NCBI GenBank assembly: GCA_030746455.1
Contig: JASLMQ010000738.1
Location: 1-12,037, forward strand
Source: Candidatus Latescibacterota bacterium
GTDB taxonomy: Bacteria > Latescibacterota > UBA2968 > GCA-2709665
DNA length: 12,037 nt
Reading direction: 5' to 3'
Below, one piece after another: positions 1-6,080 of the stretch. The notes under the pieces were generated by a model. That model was not told where the DNA came from and did no database searches. It saw nothing but the letters and a program-made list of their open reading frames with translations. The first letter of the stretch is position 1; each line of letters starts with the position of its first letter. Both the position numbers and the translations under genes were made by a program.

Positions 1-76
1 CGTCTCGATTGGGTGAGGCTGCTCTCGCTCCCGCTCGCTCCGCCTCACCCAATCGCACCCCTCTTCGCTTGCTCAT
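1..76 (-). CDS. 5' end of an unidentified leftward gene (partial)
   Basis: On the minus strand an ATG at 76-74 opens a frame that stays open to the window edge, giving 25 residues beginning MSKRRGVRLGEAERAGARAA. The start is well supported: an AAGGAGGG Shine-Dalgarno sequence lies at 90-83, six or seven bases upstream, and a promoter-like pair lies just behind it (127-99). The visible peptide is basic and rich in Ala, Arg and Glu, and I recognise no family. Part of that composition comes from a GAGCG-rich stretch and a perfect inverted repeat (6-19 with 42-55) lying inside the reading frame. The product cannot be named because only the first codons are present. It could also be a short open frame in front of a repeat element. 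Confidence 0.5.
   Translation of the reverse strand, partial: MSKRRGVRLGEAERAGARAASPNRD
6..55. repeat. 14-bp perfect inverted repeat with GAGCG-rich loop
   Basis: CGATTGGGTGAGGC at 6-19 is exactly complementary to GCCTCACCCAATCG at 42-55. The 22-nt loop is made of CTCGC/CTCCC-like repeats. There is no T-run on either side, so it does not look like a simple intrinsic terminator. It lies within the first codons of the leftward gene, so its mRNA would carry a strong hairpin shortly after the start codon. It could be a REP-like dispersed palindrome or a regulatory hairpin. Pairing stops at both ends of the 14 bp, which argues against a simple fold-back assembly artefact. Confidence 0.7.
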
Positions 77-98
77 GGTGGACCCTCCTTTCTGACCA

Positions 99-127
99 AC
101 TATAGGTCACTGGAGTGTCCAAGTAAA
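99..127 (-). promoter_or_regulatory. Predicted sigma-70-type promoter of the leftward gene
   Basis: Read on the minus strand, TTTACT (127-122) and TATAGT (104-99) are separated by exactly 17 bp. They match the -35 and -10 consensus at 4 of 6 and 5 of 6 positions. Transcription would begin near 92, leaving a leader of only about 15 nt that contains the Shine-Dalgarno sequence before the ATG at 76. Promoter, leader and start fit together compactly, which supports the leftward gene being real. The -35 box abuts the point where GH127-like coding similarity begins on the other strand (about 129). Confidence 0.45.
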
Positions 128-128
128 C

Positions 129-1168
129 TCAGGGGCGCTCATATGGTTCTATCGCTGGACGGGGGACACCCTGGCCCTGGACCTGGCGGACCGTCTGGCC
201 AGGTTTCACCTCACCTATGTCACGAACGAGGCGGGTACCGTCCCTGAGTATCTTGCAGCAGAGGACAGCCCTCCGGGCGACCGCCAATCGTACCTCTACA
301 CCCTGAGCGGACTGCTGCTATACGGGGTGATGACCCAGCAGTCGGAGTACATAGATGCGGTGTCGCGCACCTACCGGAACGGTGTGCCCGACCTAGTCAA
401 CGAATGCGGGTGGGTGGCCCACGACCTCGGCCTCCTGAGATACCCGGACAAGACGGGCAACCCGTCGGCCAACACCGAATCGACCGGGGCGGCGGCGCGG
501 CTGGCTCTTTGGTTGGCGATGTATACGGACAACCCGGTGTGCTACGATGATGTCGAGCGCCTGGTGCGGGCAGGCTGTTCACCGGACAGACGACAGAATC
601 AGATGCCCCGAACGCCCCAGGTGGCGTGATCGGTATGGATGCCATCGGAGGATGGGGGAGCAACCACTATCCGCACGCGGGCAAGGGCTACAACCCCAGC
701 GGCACAGCCGAGATCGTGCATACGATGAGCGCGATCTACGAGAACATCGCTACACGGGACGAACGCGGCCTGTTCGTCAATCTGCACTTCGAAATCGACC
801 ACGACACGGCGCGGGTGGCCGTGGAGCGCGATAGCGCAGCGCGGGTCACGGTCGTCCCAAGGGTACACGACAATGTCCTCCTGCGCGTGCCGCGGTGGGC
901 GCAGGAGGAGTCGGTGCGCATCACGGTCGACGGCGCGCCGGTGGAGACCCGAATGGTCGGTTCATACGCCCACCTAGCCCGGGAGCAGGTGGGCTCGGGC
1001 AGCGAGATCGTCCTGCGCCACGATCTGCCGGTGCGACGGACCTCGGAGACCATGCCGGCGGGAAACAGGTATGAGTTCGCCTGGAAGGGCGACGAAATAG
1101 CAGGCGTCTACCCCAACGAACAGGCCCTGCCGTTCTATTCCACGCTGGACGGTCCGACACATGGTTGA
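129..1168 (+). pseudogene. GH127/DUF1680-like glycoside hydrolase remnant, 5'-truncated and frameshifted
   Basis: Two frames together give about 345 residues resembling the second half of DUF1680/GH127 proteins (the beta-L-arabinofuranosidase family, usually about 600 residues). The first frame is open from 96, with family-like sequence from about 132 (GALIWFYRWTGDTLALDLAD, an alpha/alpha-barrel helix pattern), and it stops at 629. It has no ATG, GTG or TTG until 327, so the N-terminal half and start are missing. Near 570 the sensible reading switches frame (DDVERLVRA, then RLFTGQTTESDAPNAPGG), consistent with loss of one base. It then continues through YENIATRDERGLFVNLHF and a beta-sandwich-like tail with LLRVPRWA to the stop at 1166-1168. 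The zinc-binding and nucleophilic cysteines of characterised GH127 enzymes, expected just before the YENI motif, are absent. The last 8 nt overlap the next gene (ATGGTTGA), as in a former translationally coupled operon. A sequencing error could explain the frameshift but not the missing start. Confidence 0.7.
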
Positions 1169-2291
1169 TCCAAGACCACGCGATCTGATGGCCACCGTGA
1201 TGGACGGTGGCGTACCGGACCGCATTCCTTATTCTCTGACCGCACCCCAGGCGTTCTGGCGAGAACTCGCCGAGGCGTTAGGACGGCCGCCTGATGAGGT
1301 ATACCATCTGGACAACGGTGAACGAGGTGTTGGCCCTCGCACGAGAGGCAAACAGCCGTGGGATTTGCCCTGGGATAACCCGCCGGATAACGAAGAGGAG
1401 GAGGACTATCTCAAGCACCGTTTCTCGAGATATCTGCCCAAAGAAGAGATGCCTGGATTACGCGTCAGCGAATACGGCTCTATCACGGTGCCAGGTTCCA
1501 GCTATCATCTGCGCCGGATGATCTATCCTCTTCAGCACGCAACACGTCTGGATGAAATCGACGGGTTTCCGTGGCCGGACATCCGGGAAGCGTGGCGTTG
1601 GGAGGGCCTGGCCGCACAAGCCGAGGAATACCTGTCGCAAGGCTACTGGGTAAGGGGAGCCGTGGGCAGCCTTTTTGAGACCTCTTGGTATCTCCGAGGC
1701 CAGGAGCAGCTCCTGATGGATACCTACACCAATCCTGAGTTCTGCGCACATTTGCTTGACCGAATGGCGCAGGATTTGGAGTACAAGGCGGTACGCCTGG
1801 CAAAGATGGGCGTGGATGTGCTGGGCTGCGGAGATGACATGGGCCATGAGCGGCAGTTGTTCATGCGCCCCGAGCTATTGCGGAAATGGATCCTCTCACG
1901 TTGGGAGCGCATCATCTCGGCGGCCAAGGCCATCAAGCCTGACATCAAGGTGGACTTCCATACAGATGGCCGCTCCGAAGAGATGATACCAGATCTCGTG
2001 GCCATCGGCGTGACCGCCATCAATCCGGTCCAGCCCGAGTGCGATGATCCAGAGCATCTCAAACGCAGGTTTGGGCAGAAGCTGGTGCTGAAGGGGACCC
2101 TTTCATCGTGGGTACTGACCTTTGGCACACCTGAAGAGGTGAGAGCGGAGATCAGGACGCGCATGGACACTGCCAAGCGGTGGGGCGGCATGATGATCAC
2201 CCCAAACAACTGCCCGGACATCTATACGACGTACGAAAACTTCAGGGCCTTTCTGGATGCCTGCGAGGAGTACGGGCAGGCAAAGCGATAA
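1161..2291 (+). CDS. Uroporphyrinogen decarboxylase (URO-D) superfamily protein
   Basis: A 376-residue protein with the look of the URO-D/corrinoid-methyltransferase TIM barrel: a N-terminal RPRDLMATVMDGGVPDRIP motif (family pattern: R..aal.g..PDRvP), then a C-terminal half with FHTDGRSEEMIPDLVAIGVTAINPVQ (266-291), LKGTLSS (310-316), the helix GTPEEVRAEIRTRMD (322-336), and ITPNNCPD (347-353). In methyltransferase members such as MtaA/MtbA, zinc is held by HxC plus a later Cys. Here the corresponding residues appear to be H267-T-D269 and C351, so one Cys is replaced by Asp. True haem-pathway HemE is an unlikely identity: the N-terminus does not match it and the context is carbohydrate-like. 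Many such proteins are found in uncultured bacteria, with demethylation of methylated compounds proposed but mostly unproven. The ATG overlaps the end of the GH127-like remnant. The substrate is unknown. Confidence 0.8.
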   Translation: MVDPRPRDLMATVMDGGVPDRIPYSLTAPQAFWRELAEALGRPPDEVYHLDNGERGVGPRTRGKQPWDLPWDNPPDNEEEEDYLKHRFSRYLPKEEMPGLRVSEYGSITVPGSSYHLRRMIYPLQHATRLDEIDGFPWPDIREAWRWEGLAAQAEEYLSQGYWVRGAVGSLFETSWYLRGQEQLLMDTYTNPEFCAHLLDRMAQDLEYKAVRLAKMGVDVLGCGDDMGHERQLFMRPELLRKWILSRWERIISAAKAIKPDIKVDFHTDGRSEEMIPDLVAIGVTAINPVQPECDDPEHLKRRFGQKLVLKGTLSSWVLTFGTPEEVRAEIRTRMDTAKRWGGMMITPNNCPDIYTTYENFRAFLDACEEYGQAKR

Positions 2292-2402
2292 TCGGCCACA
2301 TTCCCCTGCAGAGCCCGGAATGGCACTCACAAGGACGTGTGGGAACTCGCCTGCCAATGCGGACAGGCCGCGCGACCGGCGCACGCCGTTGGAGGATCAG
2401 AA

Positions 2403-3377
2403 ATGAATCGGGTCATTGACCGACTTCTGGAATCCGACGAGCCTTGCATCCGCTACCGAATCCGGACTGGCGTCCTGGACGAGGATCCCAATATACGAGG
2501 CATGCGGGCCCTGCGGCGCGACATCGCGGCCAGTCCTCGGGCTCAGGCCCTGCTGTCCGGAAGGTCGGCCGACGGCACAATCCCTATACGCCCCTACCAG
2601 AAGTGGACCGGCCCGCACTGGGTGGCGACCCTGTTGGCGGAGATCGGCTACCCACCCGGGGATCGGTGGCTCGAACCGGTCGTCGATCAGGGAGTCAGCT
2701 GGGCACGCAAGACGAAGCCTAGGCCACCGCATCCCGTTGACGGTCGATGGCGGCGATGTGCCTCTCAGCAGGGCAACGCGATCCTCTACGCGATCCGGCT
2801 GGGGTTCGCCGACGAGAGGGCCGAGCAGATGGCGGACGATCTGGTCACCTGGCAGTGGCCCGACGGCGGGTGGAACTGCGACCAGCGGCCGGAAGCCACG
2901 CACTCGTCCTTCCACGAGTCACTGATTCCGCTTAGGGGCCTCAATGCGTATGCGCAGATGTCAGGCGACTCGAAGATCCGGTGTATCGTGCACGGTGCTG
3001 CCGAAATGTTCCTCGAGAGAAGTCTCTACCTCCGCAGGACGACGGGCAAGGTGATTCGTCCCCGCTTCGCGGCAACCCACTATCCCTACTTCTGGCAGTA
3101 CACTTATCTCCACGGCCTAACGGTAATGGTCGAGTGTGGCGCGATCCGGGATCCACGGTGTGCCCCCGCGCTGGATCTCCTCGAGTCCAAGAGGACGCGC
3201 AACGGTGGGTTCCCGGCGGAGCGGAAGTACTACTCCGTGGTCTCTGGCAAAGAGAGACGATCCCGAAGTGGGCAGACCCATGTGGGGTGGGGACCGACGT
3301 CGGAAACGGGTAAGACCCCCAATGATTTCGTGACCGCCGAGGCGCTCTGCATCCTGCACGCGGCCGGCAGGCTCTGA
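2403..3377 (+). CDS. Alpha/alpha-toroid protein, prenyltransferase/squalene-oxidase-repeat-like
   Basis: A 324-residue protein. I chose ATG 2403 because GGAGG lies seven bases upstream (2391-2395); a GTG at 2337 in the same frame lacks such a site. The sequence has QW-type repeats of the terpenoid-cyclase/prenyltransferase alpha/alpha toroid: WQWPDGGWNCD at 150-160 followed by THSSFHESL, and a second repeat-like RNGGFPAE at 266-273. There is a HYPYFWQYTYLHGL helix at 226-239. I see no DXDD or DCTAE motif of squalene-hopene or oxidosqualene cyclases, and it is about half their length, so it is not a standard cyclase. No signal peptide is evident. It lies 111 bp after the URO-D-like gene in the same direction and could be co-transcribed with it. 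Enzymatic function unknown. Confidence 0.75.
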   Translation: MNRVIDRLLESDEPCIRYRIRTGVLDEDPNIRGMRALRRDIAASPRAQALLSGRSADGTIPIRPYQKWTGPHWVATLLAEIGYPPGDRWLEPVVDQGVSWARKTKPRPPHPVDGRWRRCASQQGNAILYAIRLGFADERAEQMADDLVTWQWPDGGWNCDQRPEATHSSFHESLIPLRGLNAYAQMSGDSKIRCIVHGAAEMFLERSLYLRRTTGKVIRPRFAATHYPYFWQYTYLHGLTVMVECGAIRDPRCAPALDLLESKRTRNGGFPAERKYYSVVSGKERRSRSGQTHVGWGPTSETGKTPNDFVTAEALCILHAAGRL

Positions 3378-3441
3378 TGGAATTCTGGCCGGCCTCGTGT
3401 CGCTTCGTCTGCTAAGAAAGCGTGGGACAACCCTGCAAAAC

Positions 3442-3471
3442 TTGACATCGGAGGGCCCCAAATGGTAGATT
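3442..3471 (+). promoter_or_regulatory. Predicted sigma-70-type promoter before the cytidylate-kinase-like gene
   Basis: A perfect TTGACA at 3442-3447 is followed after 18 bp by TAGATT at 3466-3471 (4 of 6 matches to TATAAT). Transcription would start near 3478, giving a leader of about 95 nt before the ATG at 3572. The site sits in the 194-bp gap after the toroid gene. No convincing terminator precedes it, so read-through from upstream is also possible. Confidence 0.45.
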
Positions 3472-3571
3472 CACTGCCCAGAAACGCCCAATCTATTCCA
3501 AGCATCTGCTACCATAGCACTGCCTGCCTGTAGCGGCTTCCACATAGTCGCACCAATGAAGGAGAGTCTGT

Positions 3572-4387
3572 ATGGCGATCATCACCATCAGTCGAGGTTC
3601 CCACGCGGGAGGCAAGGTTGTTGCCGCGAAGCTTTCCGAGCGCCTTGGCTATCCCATCGTCAGCCGGGAAAAGGTGCTTCGGGTAACTGTCGAGGAATAC
3701 GGCATCTCAGAGAAGGAATTGAACAAGACGCTGAACGGCGCTCCGCCCTTCTGGCAGCAGGTGCCAGGAAAGCGTCTGGCATATGTGAAGTGCGTGACGG
3801 CGGGAATCCTCTCGCACGCCCGGGAGGGGAACCTGGTCTATCACGGGATCGCGGGCCATCTTCTCCTCTCCAGTCTTCCCCAGGTGTTGCGCGTCATGGT
3901 GATTGCCGACATGGAGTACCGCATCGAGGCCACCATGGAAGAGCACAACCTGTCCAAAGAGGAGGCCGTTGCCTACATCCAGCGTGTAGACAAGGAACGA
4001 AGCCGCTGGGCCCGGCTGCTGTACGGCGTCGAATGGGAAGATCCCAGCCTGTACGATGCAATTCTCAACGTGGGTAAGGTGAGCGCGGAGAGCGCCTGCG
4101 CAACGATCGCCTGCATGGCGGAGCAGAAGGAGTTCGCGTCTACGGCCGAGAGCCAGAAGCAGCTCGAGGACTTCAGCCTGGGCTGCAGGGTGTGGGCCAC
4201 ACTGGCGAAGAATCCGGCGACCCGCAATGCCGGGATCCAGGTGGCCGCTGACAACGGCGAGGTCGTGATCGGAGGCACCGCCGGCTCGACGAAGGCCTCG
4301 GAGCTCGTGACCCAGATCGCCGAAACCGTCGAGGGCGTCAAGGGCGTCCGGAGCGAGATCGGGATCGGAACGGATTGGTACTGGTAG
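3572..4387 (+). CDS. Cytidylate-kinase-like protein with C-terminal BON domain
   Basis: A 271-residue protein whose start is fixed by a GAAGGAG Shine-Dalgarno site (3558-3564) seven bases before ATG. Residues 1-185 match the cytidylate-kinase-like NTPase family: N-terminal MAIITISRGSHAGGKVVAAK with a P-loop-like GSHAGGK (9-15) in which Val follows Lys instead of Ser/Thr; LSERLGYPIVSREKVL; then RIEATMEEHNLSKEEAVAYI, VDKERSRWARLLYGVEW and DPSLYDAILNVGKV (about 117-170). Residues about 193-264 look like a BON domain: CRVWATLAKNPATRNAGIQV, then GEVVIGGTAGS, then IAETVEGVKGVRSEI. BON domains usually occur in periplasmic or membrane-associated proteins, but this protein has no signal peptide or membrane helix. 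The family is distinct from housekeeping Cmk and its substrate is generally unproven. The gene lies 146 bp upstream of an OFA-type transporter in the same direction. Confidence 0.8.
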   Translation: MAIITISRGSHAGGKVVAAKLSERLGYPIVSREKVLRVTVEEYGISEKELNKTLNGAPPFWQQVPGKRLAYVKCVTAGILSHAREGNLVYHGIAGHLLLSSLPQVLRVMVIADMEYRIEATMEEHNLSKEEAVAYIQRVDKERSRWARLLYGVEWEDPSLYDAILNVGKVSAESACATIACMAEQKEFASTAESQKQLEDFSLGCRVWATLAKNPATRNAGIQVAADNGEVVIGGTAGSTKASELVTQIAETVEGVKGVRSEIGIGTDWYW

Positions 4388-4533
4388 GCGCAGTCCGGAA
4401 GGTACAATCAGCGAACCTTTGAGCGGGGTGGTGGGGGCTGTGAGCCAGCGCCGCGGCGGGAGATGGTTTACAGACCGTGGCAAGCGCGGTTCACACACGT
4501 GATGGCAGGATGTTGACGAAGAAGGGAGCTCAA

Positions 4534-5790
4534 ATGTCGGAGGAACCATCTATCGTGAATCCAACATCGCTGGCGGTGAAGAACCGCGGCTGGTCGGTCG
4601 CCTTCGCTGGATTGGGCATCAATCTCGCCCTTGGCGTGCTCTATACCTGGAGCGTCGTGAGCAAGGGTATTCCCGATGCGTGGGGGTGGTCGGAAGCCGC
4701 CCGATCCTTGCCGTATTCGGTCGCCTGCCTGGTGTTCTCGCTGATCATGGTTCCGGCCGGCCGTATGCAGGACCGGATCGGACCGCGCACGGTTGCCAGC
4801 ATTGGCGGCTTACTGGTCGGCATCGGCATGCTATCGGCCAGCCAGACGGCAACGGTCCTCGGCTTCATCATCGGCTTTGGGCTGCTGGCCGGGGCGGGGA
4901 TCGGTTTCGGCTATGCCTCCGCAACGCCGCCAGCCGTGAAGTGGTTCTCGGCGGCACGCACCGGCCTGATCGCGGGCATCGTGGTTTCCGGTTTCGGACT
5001 GGCCAGCGTCTACGTCGCCCCACTGGTCAAGACCCTGATTCAGGTCTACGGTCTCTCGACGACCTTGATGGTCCTGGGCATCGGGTTCCTCATCGTCGTC
5101 ATCGGACTGGCCCAGTTCCTCCGGCCGCCTCCCAGTGGCTACGTGCCGGCCGGCACGGTGCCGCCTCCAGCCGGGGCTCCGGATGTGAAGGCCGACTACA
5201 ATCCCGTCGAGATGCTCAGGACCTGGCAGTTCTACGCCCTCTGGTTCATGTACGCCTGCGGGGCGGGCGCCGGTCTGATGATCATCTCCAAACTCTCGAA
5301 AATGGTAGACGTGCAGGCGGGTGTGAGCTTGGGTTTCGTCCTGGTGGCCATCCTGGCCGTGGGCAACGGCGCGGGACGGATCATCGCCGGCACATTGTCG
5401 GACAAGATTGGGCGGAAAGCAACGCTGTTCATCTGCTTCGTCCTGCAGGCCGTGTCAATCATCCTGCTGTCCCAGGCCGAGACCGGCAATGTCCTGGGAT
5501 CGACGCTCATCCTGGGCCTGCTTTCCGCCCTGATCGGGGCGAACTATGGCGCCAATCTCGCCCTGTTCCCGTCGATCACCAAAGACTACTACGGAATCCG
5601 GAACTTCGGGGTGAACTACGGCGTGGTCTTCACGGCGTGGGGCCTGGGCGGCTTCACACTGTCGTTGCTGGCCGGCCAGGTCTACGACGCGACGCAGACC
5701 TTCACCTTTGCATACTACTGCTCGGCGATTCTCCTGGTCTTGGCCGCACTGACGTCCCTGGTCCTCAGGCCGTTGCGGCAGGCAGCGTAG
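4534..5790 (+). CDS. MFS transporter, OFA (oxalate/formate antiporter) family
   Basis: A 418-residue polytopic protein with about 12 hydrophobic segments in two halves. The inter-half loop is around residues 196-228 (Pro-rich, PPPSGYVPAG). MFS motif A appears as GRMQDRIGPRT (76-86) between helices 2 and 3 and again as GTLSDKIGRK (286-295) in the second half. LGVLYTWSVVSKGIP (33-47) and the TPPAVKWFSAARTGLIAGIVVSGFG region (131-155) are typical of OFA-type MFS proteins, which exchange oxalate, formate, lactate, pyruvate or related organic anions at the inner membrane. ATG 4534 is preferred because AAGGGAG lies five bases upstream; in-frame starts at 4510 and 4477 would add 8 or 19 residues with no better site. 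A strong terminator follows 21 bp after the stop. The substrate cannot be read from sequence. Confidence 0.88.
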   Translation: MSEEPSIVNPTSLAVKNRGWSVAFAGLGINLALGVLYTWSVVSKGIPDAWGWSEAARSLPYSVACLVFSLIMVPAGRMQDRIGPRTVASIGGLLVGIGMLSASQTATVLGFIIGFGLLAGAGIGFGYASATPPAVKWFSAARTGLIAGIVVSGFGLASVYVAPLVKTLIQVYGLSTTLMVLGIGFLIVVIGLAQFLRPPPSGYVPAGTVPPPAGAPDVKADYNPVEMLRTWQFYALWFMYACGAGAGLMIISKLSKMVDVQAGVSLGFVLVAILAVGNGAGRIIAGTLSDKIGRKATLFICFVLQAVSIILLSQAETGNVLGSTLILGLLSALIGANYGANLALFPSITKDYYGIRNFGVNYGVVFTAWGLGGFTLSLLAGQVYDATQTFTFAYYCSAILLVLAALTSLVLRPLRQAA

Positions 5791-5811
5791 ACGGTTTCAG
5801 ATCATCCGAAT

Positions 5812-5857
5812 GGAGAGAGGGGCGCTGGATTTCACCAGCGCCCCTCTCTCCTTGGTT
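5812..5857 (+). terminator. Intrinsic terminator after the OFA transporter gene
   Basis: A perfect 17-bp inverted repeat (5812-5828 with 5835-5851) closes on a 6-nt loop (ATTTCA) and is followed by the short T-rich tract TTGGTTT. It starts 21 bp after the stop codon at 5790. The inner ten base pairs, GGGGCGCTGG/CCAGCGCCCC, are identical to those of the hairpin at 9454-9485. Confidence 0.85.
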
Positions 5858-5913
5858 TCGATAGGGGAAAGGTGTCCGGCCCTCAGGGCGGTTGAGGCGC
5901 ACTTGGCACCGGA

Positions 5914-5940
5914 TGCGAGTGCGAGAACGGACAACTCGCA
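5914..5940. promoter_or_regulatory. Operator-like TGCGAG repeat upstream of a promoter
   Basis: TGCGAG occurs twice in tandem (5914-5919 and 5920-5925). After a 9-bp spacer its reverse complement CTCGCA appears at 5935-5940, ending two bases before the predicted -35 box at 5943. The position suits a regulator-binding site, but six-base arms are short and could be chance. No regulator gene is adjacent. Confidence 0.2.
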
Positions 5941-5942
5941 GC

Positions 5943-5972
5943 TTGACAGCACGTGTGGCCGGAGACTACATT
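5943..5972 (+). promoter_or_regulatory. Predicted sigma-70-type promoter of the hydrolase gene
   Basis: A perfect TTGACA at 5943-5948 is followed after 18 bp by TACATT at 5967-5972 (4 of 6). The layout equals that of the promoter at 3442. Transcription would start near 5979, about 100 nt before the TTG start codon at 6081. The site lies in the 290-bp gap between the transporter and hydrolase genes, downstream of the terminator, so the hydrolase needs its own promoter. The rest of that gap shows nothing I can name. Confidence 0.45.
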
Positions 5973-6080
5973 CCGTCGACAGCTGAGCAGGGCGCTACGT
6001 AGACCTTCCTAATGAGGTAGCTATTCCTTGGCAGACACCAGAGCAGGGAACACACGAGCTCGTCACAAGGGAGAAACACA

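Noticed and set aside
131..140. Third copy of the terminator core GGGGCGCT near 132-139
   Set aside because: Only eight bases match, there is no complementary arm nearby, and the bases encode part of the GH127-like remnant.
1161..2291. HemE (haem biosynthesis uroporphyrinogen decarboxylase)
   Set aside because: The N-terminus and active-site region do not match HemE, and there are no haem-biosynthesis neighbours. The HTDG/NNCPD layout fits the uncharacterised URO-D-like branch.
3363..3391. Possible terminator around the stop of the toroid gene (GCCGGCAG with CTGGCCGGC)
   Set aside because: The arms pair only with a bulge, overlap the stop codon and lack a T-run, so I do not call it a terminator.
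3556..4077. Open frame overlapping the cytidylate-kinase-like gene
   Set aside because: It is a shadow frame rich in Arg, Gly and Pro with no family pattern, whereas the 3572 frame has a clear ribosome site and domain matches.
4375..4408. Possible promoter before the transporter (TTGGTA ... TACAAT)
   Set aside because: The -10-like TACAAT is good, but the nearest -35-like hexamer is 22 bp away, outside the usual spacing.
4680..5864. Long 394-residue frame across the transporter gene
   Set aside because: Composition (Arg, Gly, Pro and His rich) is typical of an out-of-frame reading of a GC-rich gene, and it runs through the terminator hairpin. The other frame encodes a textbook MFS protein.
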